NCBI GenBank assembly: GCA_017308375.1
Contig: JAFKEW010000058.1
Span: 49,594-113,593 of the forward strand
Reading direction: 5' to 3'
DNA length: 64,000 nucleotides
Source: Alphaproteobacteria bacterium
GTDB lineage: Bacteria; Pseudomonadota; Alphaproteobacteria; Micropepsales; Micropepsaceae
Program-made: the position numbers and the translations under genes
Part shown: piece after piece, positions 57,179 through 64,000 of the stretch
How the letters are laid out: each line of letters opens with the position of its first letter
Position numbering within the stretch: position 1 is the first letter of the stretch
The notes under the pieces: model-generated
Databases searched by the model: none
The model's input: only the letters and a program-made list of their open reading frames with translations
Told to the model about the DNA's origin: nothing

Positions 57179-58284
57179 TGGGCAAAACCGCGATTGAATG
57201 GACGGACTATTCGTGGAATCCAATCCGCGCCGCCAGATTGCAGCGGGAAGATGACCGCGTTTCGACCATAGGCAAGCTTGGCTGGCATTGCGAACATGTC
57301 AGCGAGGGATGCCGCAATTGCTATGCCGAAGTGATCAATCGTCGCTTGGGCACAGGTTTCGCTTTCAAACCCAGCTATCGCCTGCGTCGCGCGCCCGACG
57401 TTAGCGTCTTCCTCGACAAAAAAATGCTGCTGGCACCGCTACGGTGGAAAAGTCCGCGCCGCATCTTCGTCTGCTCCATGACAGATATCGGGGCACCATT
57501 CGTCACCGACGGGATGCTCGATCGCATTTTCGCGGTGATGGCGCTCTGCCCGCAACACACCTTCATGATGCTGACCAAACGGCCGGAGCGGCTGCGCGCT
57601 TACATCGACAACGCCTTTGATCGCGTGGTGTTGGAAATGATGTTCTCGCGCGAGCTTTACAAATTGCCCACCGTCAAAGAAACCTGCGAAAAATATGGCC
57701 TTCCATTCACGCAGCCGCAGGATGGTTCGGACTGGTGGCCATTGCGTAACGTCTGGCTCGGTATGAGCTGCGAAGATCAGTCCGCCGCCAACCAGCGCAT
57801 CCCGCATCTTCTTGCCACACCGGCGTCCATTCGCTTCCTGTCCTGCGAGCCGCTGCTGGGCCCGATCAATTTAACGCAGGTCACGCTTAAGTCCGAAATC
57901 AAAATAAGCGGGCATGAATTCACGCATTTCAATGCACTGACGGCCATTGGGAAATATGGTTGTGGCTCTGCTGGTCAATTGCTGAACTGGGTCATCGTCG
58001 GCGGGGAGAGCGGCCCCAACGCCCGGCCGATGCATCCATGCTGGGCACGCACTCTGCGCGATCAGTGCGCCGCCGCAGAGGTGCCTTTCTTCTTCAAACA
58101 GTGGGGCGAGTGGGCGCCCATGCCCGCTGGGGCGGATGAATCCTACGAAGCCTCTCGCGCGCGCGGTGCAAGCGATATGGCGGTCATGAAGCCCGACCTT
58201 TGCGTCGTCGAACGCATCGGCAAGAAGCGCGCCGGCCGTCTGCTCGATGGCGTCGAACACAACGCATTTCCGGGGGATCGATGA
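57178..58284 (+). CDS. DUF5131 (phage Gp37/Gp68 family) protein
   Basis: 368 residues from the ATG at 57178 (a GTG at 57175 is also possible). KTAIEWTDYSWNP, CEHVSEGCRNCYAE (Cys spacing C-x6-C-x2-C), IFVCSMTDIGAPFV, TFMMLTKRPERL, VWLGMSCEDQ, RFLSCEPLLGP, WVIVGGESGPNARPMHP and VPFFFKQWGEW make the family secure. The Cys pattern and TIM-barrel-like fold recall radical-SAM proteins, but the family's reaction is not known to me. Confidence 0.88.
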   Translation: MGKTAIEWTDYSWNPIRAARLQREDDRVSTIGKLGWHCEHVSEGCRNCYAEVINRRLGTGFAFKPSYRLRRAPDVSVFLDKKMLLAPLRWKSPRRIFVCSMTDIGAPFVTDGMLDRIFAVMALCPQHTFMMLTKRPERLRAYIDNAFDRVVLEMMFSRELYKLPTVKETCEKYGLPFTQPQDGSDWWPLRNVWLGMSCEDQSAANQRIPHLLATPASIRFLSCEPLLGPINLTQVTLKSEIKISGHEFTHFNALTAIGKYGCGSAGQLLNWVIVGGESGPNARPMHPCWARTLRDQCAAAEVPFFFKQWGEWAPMPAGADESYEASRARGASDMAVMKPDLCVVERIGKKRAGRLLDGVEHNAFPGDR

Positions 58285-58481
58285 GCGAGCTTCTTGCACG
58301 CAGTTTTAACGCGCTGGCCGGGTTCGCGTTCGGCACTCTGGCGGTCAGGGCACTTACGAACACCCTTGCAGAAGATGATCTGTTCTTCATCGGGATCATG
58401 TTCGCCGTGCTCGCGCTGCCGTTTGTTTGGAAAGCGCTCGGGCCGCGCAGTCCAAAGAAAATCGAGAAGCTGGAGCGCTGA
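58281..58481 (+). CDS. 66-residue membrane protein
   Basis: Two hydrophobic segments (about 10-25 and 32-52, ALAGFAFGTLAVRA; LFFIGIMFAVLALPFVWKALG) and a charged tail. ATGA overlap with the upstream stop. Function unknown. Confidence 0.6.
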   Translation: MSELLARSFNALAGFAFGTLAVRALTNTLAEDDLFFIGIMFAVLALPFVWKALGPRSPKKIEKLER

Positions 58482-58483
58482 AG

Positions 58484-58786
58484 ATGACCTGCGATCCGAA
58501 CCATCGTCAGTCCGTGCGCCGCCGCTGGTCGATCGTCATGGCGGGCGCAAGCCACGATGAAGAGATGGTCCGCCTGCTGTTTCCGCGCCTGGCGCTGGAA
58601 CATGACCTGATCGTCTATATCGAAGAGCTGGAAGCGAAGAACAACAAGGCCACGATGGCCGCGGCCAGCGAGCGCGAAGCCCGGCACAAGCTGGATATGG
58701 CGCTACGTCTGAAGGATCAGGCGATGTCCGCGCTGTTCGAACGGATGGCGAAAGCTGGCGTCGATTTCTCCGATTTCATTTCGTGA
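58484..58786 (+). CDS. Phage hypothetical protein, helical
   Basis: 100 residues from MTCDPNHRQSVRRRWSIV. Mostly helical with a coiled-coil-like middle (DLIVYIEELEAKNNKATMAAASEREARHKLDMALRL in segments). Starts 3 bp after the upstream stop. Function unknown. Confidence 0.6.
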   Translation: MTCDPNHRQSVRRRWSIVMAGASHDEEMVRLLFPRLALEHDLIVYIEELEAKNNKATMAAASEREARHKLDMALRLKDQAMSALFERMAKAGVDFSDFIS

Positions 58787-58799
58787 CGGTACGCAAGCC

Positions 58800-59183
58800 A
58801 TGGTCGCCTATAGCTTTAAGCGTCAATTCGTCCAGCCGATCCGCGCTCTCAACAAGCGGCAGACGATGCGCAACGAGCGCAAGCGGCATGCGCGACCCGG
58901 CGAAATCTTGCAGCTCTACACCGGCATGCGCACGAAGCATTGCCGGCTGATCGGCACAGCGACCTGCACGGCCGTACTGCCAGTGCGGCTCGACTTTGTA
59001 AAAGCGCGTGTTGAGATCGGGCCCAAGCTCCGAACCGACCGGCTGGATGAGTTTGCGCGCGAAGATGGTTTCGACACCTGGCCAGACCTTTGCGCCTTCT
59101 GGGCACGCGAACATAGCGCCATCGCCCAATGGTCGGGCGTCCTGATCTGCTGGACCGATTTTATTCCGGCCGGTCCCGCATGA
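58800..59183 (+). CDS. ASCH-domain-like phage protein
   Basis: 127 residues. AYSFKRQFVQPIRALNKRQTMRNERKRHARPGEILQLYTGMRTKHC has the start typical of phage ASCH/PUA-like proteins, followed by short beta strands (RLIGTATCTAVLPVRLDF) and EFAREDGFDTWPDLCAFWA. RNA binding or nuclease activity is the family expectation. It overlaps the xis gene by 4 bp. Confidence 0.75.
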   Translation: MVAYSFKRQFVQPIRALNKRQTMRNERKRHARPGEILQLYTGMRTKHCRLIGTATCTAVLPVRLDFVKARVEIGPKLRTDRLDEFAREDGFDTWPDLCAFWAREHSAIAQWSGVLICWTDFIPAGPA

Positions 59184-59500
59184 CAGCCCGCGTCGTCATA
59201 TCCGGGCCGGTGCCGCGGGAGTCGCGCAAGATTTCCGCTATCGCGCAGATCCTCGACGTCGACGAAAGCCAGGTGCGTCGACTGGTACAGGCGGGCGAGC
59301 TCGAAGCCCATCGGATCGGCCGTCGTGGGGTCCGCGTCTATCTGGATTCGGTTATCGCCTATCAGGAGCGGCGGAGCAGGCCCACAAAGCCGGCCCCAAG
59401 GCAGGCCGGGCCAGCGGCCGGACAGGCCCGTAAGGCCGCCAGTTCGGCCGCCCTGAAGGCCGCAATGGCCGAATTGCGCGCGGAAGGCGTGATCCCGTAA
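59180..59500 (+). CDS. Excisionase-like DNA-binding protein
   Basis: 106 residues from MTARVVISGPVPRESRKIS. The MerR/excisionase-type winged helix ISAIAQILDVDESQVRRLVQAGELEAHRIGRRGVRVYLDSVIAYQ is followed by an Ala/Arg-rich tail. It lies directly before the integrase, as expected for Xis, which steers Int to excision. Confidence 0.8.
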   Translation: MTARVVISGPVPRESRKISAIAQILDVDESQVRRLVQAGELEAHRIGRRGVRVYLDSVIAYQERRSRPTKPAPRQAGPAAGQARKAASSAALKAAMAELRAEGVIP

Positions 59501-59527
59501 GCTTGCCCGCAAAAGGACCCAGGGGAT

Positions 59528-60979
59528 ATGACCGTCCACTTCGACAAAGCGCGCCGTCGCTGGCGCTACGACTTCGTTTTGTCGGCGGTGCGACATCAAG
59601 GCTACTGCCTCGACGCGCTGGGCGAGCCGGTCACATCCAAGAGCGCTGCCAAACAGGCCGAAGGGGTTGCCCGGCGCAAGGCGGAGATCGCGCCGAAACT
59701 GCCCGACGCCGGCCAGCTCGCGCTGGCGCAGGTAATGGCCGATCTGAAACCGCTGTGGAAAAAACAGGCGCACTGGCCCAACAAGAAGCGTTACATGCGC
59801 GAGCTGCTCGCCTTCTTCGGGCCGGAAACGCCGGTCTCGTTTATCGACGAGGGGCGCATCGGAGACTACGTCAAGCAGGCACGGATCACGCCGGTAAAAG
59901 CGTGGAAGGGCGGCCCCAAGCGCGATCCCGACGCGCCGGAAAATGCGCGCTTCTGGAAAGACACCGGCCGCCCGCGCGGCCCGGCCACAATCAACCTTTA
60001 TTTGGGAATGCTGCGCGAGGTTCTCGACCGCGCGACGAAGATCCGCGACCCCATCACAAAACTACCGGCCATTGAACGCGCACCGGAAGTGCCCGAACTG
60101 CATGTGCCGAAGCGCAAGGCCCGGCCGGTGCCCGACAAGGTGCTATCGGATGTTCTGGCGATCGTGCCGCAGCATGTCATCGAAGCGATCATGCTCACGC
60201 TCTACTTCGGGTTCAGGCGGGGAGAGGTGTTCACGCTCGCTATTCACAACGTCGATTTCGACGCCGGCGGCGTGCGCCTGTTCGCCGAGAACGTGAAGGA
60301 TGCCGAAGACACATTCCTGCCCGGCGCGCCGGAAGCGATGGTCTATCTGCAGAAGCTGGTGGATCAGGCCCGATCGCGCGGGCAGACGCGGCTGATCATG
60401 TGGCAGCGGAAGCGCAAGGATCCTGAAGCACAGGCACAGGAGCCATGGCGGGAGATCAAAAAGCCGAAATCGGCCTGGAACCGCGCGATGCGGATTGTGG
60501 GGGAGAAGTTCGGCCGCAAATTCCGCTGGCACGATATCCGCGCGGCCTTCATCACCCACGTCGCCCTTACCAGCGGGCAGCTCGCGGCGCAGGCGCTCGC
60601 CCGGCACAGCGATTACGATACGACGCAGGCCTATGTGGAGGTTGCGGACGAGACACGGCGGATGGCCGCCAACAGAGTGGCCCAGCGACCTGCGCTGGTG
60701 GCAGTCGGTGGAAAGCGGGTGGAGATGCATCAATTCACGATCGCGACCTGGTCGATCAGTCAGGCGGATGGTGACTGGTACGTGGCGGAAAAGATCGCGG
60801 ATGTGCCCGGCACGAATGTCTACGGGCCGATGCGCGAAGCGCAGGTGGACCCGTTTATCGCCGAACGACGTGCGTTTTTCGATACCGTCGCAAACCGGAT
60901 GGCGCGGGAAATTCACTCACAAAATTCCCTCACGCCCAATTTCGGGGTGTCGGGAGAGGGCCTTAAGCTATTGAAATAG
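59528..60979 (+). CDS. int: Tyrosine recombinase (phage integrase)
   Basis: 483 residues. The N-terminal arm-binding/core-binding part (1-190) precedes the catalytic domain with Arg in GFRRGEVFTL, HDIRAAFITHVA, and the nucleophile Tyr in ARHSDYDTTQAYVEV. A 95-residue tail follows the Tyr, longer than usual. It stops one base before the tRNA-derived attachment core, and an arm-type motif lies in its last coding bases. It integrates at the 3' end of tRNA-Pro. Confidence 0.95.
   Translation: MTVHFDKARRRWRYDFVLSAVRHQGYCLDALGEPVTSKSAAKQAEGVARRKAEIAPKLPDAGQLALAQVMADLKPLWKKQAHWPNKKRYMRELLAFFGPETPVSFIDEGRIGDYVKQARITPVKAWKGGPKRDPDAPENARFWKDTGRPRGPATINLYLGMLREVLDRATKIRDPITKLPAIERAPEVPELHVPKRKARPVPDKVLSDVLAIVPQHVIEAIMLTLYFGFRRGEVFTLAIHNVDFDAGGVRLFAENVKDAEDTFLPGAPEAMVYLQKLVDQARSRGQTRLIMWQRKRKDPEAQAQEPWREIKKPKSAWNRAMRIVGEKFGRKFRWHDIRAAFITHVALTSGQLAAQALARHSDYDTTQAYVEVADETRRMAANRVAQRPALVAVGGKRVEMHQFTIATWSISQADGDWYVAEKIADVPGTNVYGPMREAQVDPFIAERRAFFDTVANRMAREIHSQNSLTPNFGVSGEGLKLLK
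60925..60935. promoter_or_regulatory. Candidate integrase arm-type site, right end
   Basis: TTCCCTCACGC, identical to 6320-6330 on the left. It lies 45 bp inside the right core. Confidence 0.4.
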
Positions 60980-60980
60980 C

Positions 60981-61025
60981 TGGTCGGAGAGAGAGGATTC
61001 GAACCTCCGGCCCCCACGTCCCGAA
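60981..61025. other. Right prophage attachment site (45-bp core within tRNA-Pro)
   Basis: Identical to 6191-6235; identity ends at 61026 in the anticodon loop. Marks the right boundary of the prophage. Confidence 0.93.
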
Positions 61026-61057
61026 CGTGGTGCTCTACCAGGCTGAGCTACTCTCCG
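60981..61057 (-). tRNA. tRNA-Pro (CGG anticodon)
   Basis: 77 nt with encoded CCA. Acceptor CGGAGAG/CTCTCCG, D arm GCTC/GAGC, anticodon arm CCACG-TTCGGGA-CGTGG with CGG at 34-36, T arm GGAGG-TTCGAAT-CCTCT. Its 3' 45 bases form the integration core; the phage copy restores the tRNA, so it stays functional in the lysogen. Confidence 0.97.
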
Positions 61058-61214
61058 GTTCCTGATGAAGGCGCCCTTATAATGGGGGGCCCCGGCCTTC
61101 GCAATGCCTTCGCAACCGGGATCAAACGCCCGCAGAGATTGCCCCCTCCCGGCATGAATTACGCGGGAAATCACCCCAATCCAGCCCTGCCCGAATAGGC
61201 GGACCTTGCCGTCC

Positions 61215-61418
61215 TTATTCCCAGGCCCACATGATGGTGAGTTCGCCAATGGCAATGCCGATCGCAACAACCAACGGCGCCGACAGAGCCATGGCGACAA
61301 ACATTCTCAACATGTGGAGTTTGCCGTCGCCATACACGCGCGGCCTGACAGCAAGATCAACCTGCGCCCGGGTATTCCGTATCCTGCTTTTCGCAAATGG
61401 TTTCGCCAAAGAAATCAT
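61215..61418 (-). CDS. Small host membrane protein
   Basis: 67 residues from MISLAKPFAKSRIRN, with a GGGGGGCGGC region upstream of the ATG. A basic N-terminal half and a hydrophobic C-terminal segment (about 41-65, MFVAMALSAPLVVAIGIAIGELTIMWAWE). No family recognised. The flanking 61058-61214 and 61419-61701 show no gene. Confidence 0.5.
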   Translation of the reverse strand: MISLAKPFAKSRIRNTRAQVDLAVRPRVYGDGKLHMLRMFVAMALSAPLVVAIGIAIGELTIMWAWE

Positions 61419-61701
61419 AATTGCCGCCCCCCAAAGGTCGCTCTTCAAAAAAACTGATTTGGGAACACGCCGGCAGCAATCATCCCGGCCATACGAACGC
61501 GCTGTTCTAGAAGGAATATATCCATCCAGCTTCATCGCGTCACGACGCGAATGCTCTAGGTTGAACCTGTATGTGATCATTTCAAAACCGGCCCAATTGT
61601 CGCAGGAGTCTCAAATCAGGCAGACTCGGATGTGTTCACGCCAGATAACCTCCGCTAAAATGTGGGTTTCAGCGACAACGAAAACCAGACGGGACAGCCA
61701 C

Positions 61702-62325
61702 ATGATCCTGGTCGGGCAGTATGATTCCCCTTATGTGCGCCGGGTTGCGGTGGCGCTTCTGACGCTTGGCATCGCCTATGAGCACGACACGCGTTCCGTC
61801 TTCGGCGAATTCGATTCCATGCGCAAAACGAACCCGCTGGGGCGGATTCCGTCGCTGGTGCTGAATGACGGCGAAGTGCTGATCGATTCAGCCGCGATCC
61901 TCGATCACATCGACGAAACCGTGGGGCCGGAGCGCGCGCTTCTGCCGCGTGCAGGACGGGCGCGGCGGCAGGCGCTGAAACGGATCGCGCTGGCCACGGG
62001 CGCCATCGACAAGATCGGCAGCTATAATTACGAGCGGCTGATCCGCCCGCCGGCCTTGCGCTGGCAATCCTGGATGGACCGCTGTCTGACACAGGCACTG
62101 GGTGCCGTCGCCGCGCTGGAGACGGAACCATGGGCGGAGGCCGCACCGCTCGACATGGGGGCGATTACCGTCGGCTGCATGCTGGATTATATGCATCTGA
62201 CCGCGCCGGACCTGCTGCCGGGCGCACGCTATCCGGTACTGGACGCGCTGTGGCGGCGGCTTTCGGCGCGGCCCGAATTCCGCCAGACGGCCTCCCAAAC
62301 CTATAATGTGCCGCGCGGCGGATAA
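61702..62325 (+). CDS. Glutathione S-transferase family protein
   Basis: 207 residues from MILVGQYDSPYVRRVAVAL. The N-terminal thioredoxin-like domain has the Ser of QYDSPYVRR in the place of the catalytic Ser/Tyr and NPLGRIPSLVLNDGEVLIDSAAILDHIDE for glutathione binding; a helical C-terminal domain follows. Likely detoxification or redox role in the cytoplasm. The upstream in-frame extension to 61231 is antisense to the membrane protein and rejected. Confidence 0.9.
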   Translation: MILVGQYDSPYVRRVAVALLTLGIAYEHDTRSVFGEFDSMRKTNPLGRIPSLVLNDGEVLIDSAAILDHIDETVGPERALLPRAGRARRQALKRIALATGAIDKIGSYNYERLIRPPALRWQSWMDRCLTQALGAVAALETEPWAEAAPLDMGAITVGCMLDYMHLTAPDLLPGARYPVLDALWRRLSARPEFRQTASQTYNVPRGG

Positions 62326-62412
62326 TCTGCCCTGCGGCAGCGGATATGGGCACCGCAGGACGTTGAAAGCCCCCGCCCCAATCAGTAAGGTCCGCCACCT
62401 TTTCTGATGTTT

Positions 62413-62487
62413 TGGGGCGTCGCCAAGCGGTAAGGCACCGGATTTTGATTCCGGCATTCGGAGGTTCGAATCCTCCCGCCCCAGCCA
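62413..62487 (+). tRNA. tRNA-Gln (TTG anticodon)
   Basis: 75 nt with encoded CCA: acceptor TGGGGCG/CGCCCCA, discriminator G, anticodon arm CCGGA-TTTTGAT-TCCGG with TTG at 34-36, T arm GGAGG-TTCGAAT-CCTCC. Host gene on the plus strand. Confidence 0.97.
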
Positions 62488-62756
62488 GCTCGATTTTCTT
62501 ATGAACGCAGCGAATTAGAGTATCTGCTGTCCCCCGGCTTGACCGCAGGACCCGTAACAGAACTTGGGTCCCCGCCTGCGCGGGGATGACAGGTTTTCTA
62601 AGCTCGCGTTGCTCGCCAAGAAAACCTAGTCAGTTCGAATCCTCCCGCCCCAGCCAGCTAGATTTTCTTATGAGCGCAGCGAATTAGAAAATCTGCTGTC
62701 CCCCGGCTTGACCGGGGGACCCATAGCAGAATCGGGGTCCCCGCCTGCGCTTGTAA
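62464..62756. repeat. Partial tandem duplication of the tRNA-Gln 3' end
   Basis: GTTCGAATCCTCCCGCCCCAGCCAGCT occurs at 62464-62490 (in the tRNA) and again at 62634-62660, followed in both cases by about 90 bp of similar sequence including TCTGCTGTCCCCCGGCTTGACCG and GGTCCCCGCCTGCGC palindromic stretches. Spacing is 170 bp. It looks like a local duplication or the scar of another integration at the same kind of site. No gene is seen here. Confidence 0.6.
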
Positions 62757-62909
62757 TCAGATCGGGCGGTCGTCGTCATCCAGCAGGATGCGTTCGGCCG
62801 CGCCGGAGAGATCTTCGTACTGGCCGGAGCGCAACGCCCAGAAAAAGCTCGCGAGGCCGCCCGCACCAAGCAGAAGCGAAAGCGGGATCAGATACCAGAG
62901 TACGCTCAT
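62757..62909 (-). CDS. ccoS: Cytochrome oxidase maturation protein CcoS
   Basis: 50 residues: MSVLWYLIPLSLLLGAGGLASFFWALRSGQYEDL and AERILLDDDDRPI (split here). One membrane helix, then the short acidic DDD end typical of CcoS, needed for cbb3-type oxidase assembly and copper/heme insertion. Overlaps the ccoI stop by 4 bp. Confidence 0.9.
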   Translation of the reverse strand: MSVLWYLIPLSLLLGAGGLASFFWALRSGQYEDLSGAAERILLDDDDRPI

Positions 62910-64000
62910 CCCATCGCCCTTACGCCCGCGGGCAAATGATCGCCATCCACCGCGTGCGCACGTGGCTGGCGGATATGGGCGGGCGACCCCGAAGGCCGCA
63001 ACGCATTGGCGACCACCAGAATGGAAGAGCCTGACATCGCAAGCGCCGCGATCAATGGCGTGACCAGCCCCGCAATCGCCAGCGGTAGCGCGATCAGATT
63101 GTAGAGCACGGCCAGCGCAAAATTCTGCCGGATACGCATCTTCGCGGTGCGCGCGACGGTGATGACGGACGGTACCGCCAGTAACGATGGATGCAGGAAG
63201 ACGAAATCTGCGGCCTGACGCCCGATGTCAGCCGCATTGGCGGGCGCCATCGAGACATGAGCCGCCACCAAGGCTGGCGCATCGTTGAGACCGTCGCCCA
63301 CCATCAGCACCTTGTGGCCGGCGGTGGCAAGGGCGGCGATGTGCGCGGTCTTTTCCGCCGGCAGCATGGCGGCATGCGCCTCAGCGATGCCGAGTGTTTG
63401 GGCCAAACGCCGTACCGGGCCGGGGCGATCGCCAGAGATCATTTCCAGCGCGAAACCCTGATCGCGCAAGCCAGCCATCGCGGCCTGCGCATCGGCGCGT
63501 GGTGCGTCCTCAAAAGTGAAATCCGCCACCAACTGCCCATCGCGCGACAGAACCGTTCCGGCATCGCCCGCGTTGGCATCAGCACGCAGCGCCCAATCGC
63601 CGCGACCAAGCCGCCAGACGGTTTCACCCGCCTTCGCCTCAAGCCCCAAGCCCGCCTGCTCGGTAACGCTTTCGAACGCAATGGCCGCATGCGGTGCGGC
63701 AGAAGCCAAAGCCTGAGAATAAGGATGATTGGAATGCGCCGCGATGGCAGCGGCAAGCGAGAGGGAGGCAGGGTCGTGCGCCGCACGATTTTGCAGCACC
63801 GGGCGGCCCATGGTCAGCGTGCCGGTCTTGTCGAACAGGATGGTATCGATTTCGGTCAGGCGTTCCATCGCCGAACCGTCTTTCACCATGATGCCGCGTT
63901 CGAACAGGCGCCGCGCGGCCACCACCTGCACCATCGGGACCGCGAGCCCAAGCGCACAGGGACAGGTGATGATGAGCACGGCGACCGCAACCGTCACCGC
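62906..64000 (-). CDS. ccoI: Copper-transporting P-type ATPase CcoI, C-terminal part (5' end cut)
   Basis: At least 364 residues of the C-terminal half. ITCPCALGLAVP is the copper-binding membrane CPC motif, FDKTGTLT the phosphorylation site, GDRPGPVRRLA and MVGDGLNDAPAL the later ATPase motifs. It exports or delivers copper for cbb3 oxidase assembly. The N-terminal metal-binding part lies outside the window. Confidence 0.93.
   Translation of the reverse strand, partial: AVTVAVAVLIITCPCALGLAVPMVQVVAARRLFERGIMVKDGSAMERLTEIDTILFDKTGTLTMGRPVLQNRAAHDPASLSLAAAIAAHSNHPYSQALASAAPHAAIAFESVTEQAGLGLEAKAGETVWRLGRGDWALRADANAGDAGTVLSRDGQLVADFTFEDAPRADAQAAMAGLRDQGFALEMISGDRPGPVRRLAQTLGIAEAHAAMLPAEKTAHIAALATAGHKVLMVGDGLNDAPALVAAHVSMAPANAADIGRQAADFVFLHPSLLAVPSVITVARTAKMRIRQNFALAVLYNLIALPLAIAGLVTPLIAALAMSGSSILVVANALRPSGSPAHIRQPRAHAVDGDHLPAGVRAMG

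Larger units (their letters stand above)
6191..61025. mobile_element. Lambda-like siphophage prophage integrated in tRNA-Pro(CGG)
   Basis: Bounded by 45-bp identical direct repeats, one being the 3' part of tRNA-Pro (60981-61025) and the other a free-standing copy (6191-6235). The tyrosine integrase ends 1 bp from the right repeat. Within lie full head, tail, lysis, replication, immunity and integration modules with no transposase and only one clearly damaged small gene, so the element looks intact. The head genes (Nu1/gpA-like terminase, gpW, gpB-like portal, S49 protease, gpD and gpE relatives) indicate a lambda-type cos-packaging head; the tape measure and tail-tube genes indicate a long non-contractile tail. 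Confidence 0.95.

Noticed and set aside
59503..60075. 190-codon plus-strand frame within int
   Set aside because: Alternative-frame shadow with no domain; the integrase frame carries all catalytic residues.

Overview
The window is high-GC alphaproteobacterial chromosome carrying one apparently complete prophage. The alphaproteobacterial call rests on the host genes: a TipF-like EAL protein, a ccoI-ccoS cbb3-oxidase pair, and ileS-ribF followed by a MaoC protein and a DVWGVLHNG-type HAD hydrolase. The prophage adds a GapR/DUF2312 protein, a family typical of this class. I cannot name the genus.

Host, left flank (1-6190): all genes lie on the minus strand. They are ileS (cut by the window edge), ribF, a MaoC-fold hydratase, a HAD-IIA phosphatase, a membrane EAL-domain protein with degenerate catalytic motifs, and two small zinc-ribbon proteins.

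Prophage (about 6191-61025, 54.8 kb): it sits in a tRNA-Pro(CGG) gene. The intact tRNA (60981-61057) lies against the integrase stop codon, and an identical 45-bp copy of its 3' part lies at 6191-6235. Four blocks follow. (i) 6236-10350 is an accessory block with a structured non-coding left end, small proteins, a DPPY-type DNA methyltransferase, a divergent SRAP protein, and a hicAB toxin-antitoxin operon with a paired palindromic operator. (ii) 39768 down to 10375 is the leftward late operon of a lambda-like siphophage: terminase subunits, an initiator-type tRNA, gpW, portal, S49 protease/scaffold, decoration and major capsid proteins, head-tail connectors, tail tube, G/GT chaperone with an A AAA AAC slippery site, tape measure, tail-tip proteins, fibres, lysis genes (endolysin-like, small membrane proteins, overlapping spanins) and a large possible depolymerase. 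(iii) 53529 down to 40044 is the leftward early operon: a Cro-like protein, GapR-like protein, C5 methyltransferase with a repeated recognition region, ParB/MT-A70 fusion, papain-like peptidase, P4-type primase, antirepressor, and an inserted RelE/ParE toxin-antitoxin pair on the plus strand. (iv) 53641-60979 holds the rightward genes: a CI-like repressor lacking the S24 catalytic dyad, a coupled exported protein, then a tightly overlapped early operon ending in excisionase and integrase.

How it works together: repeats of the operator TGCGAWWTTCGCA lie between cro and cI and again before the rightward early operon, so one repressor probably silences both early promoters. A nearly identical 28-bp promoter/operator stretch occurs at both places. 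The terminase, capsid and tail order is standard. The less ordinary parts are the repressor, the phage initiator tRNA, three copies of a perfect 14-bp palindrome, a GGGGGAG repeat array before the antirepressor, and a degenerate HD-domain protein.

Host, right flank (61026-64000): a small membrane protein, a glutathione S-transferase, tRNA-Gln with a partial tandem duplication of its 3' end, ccoS, and the 3' part of ccoI.
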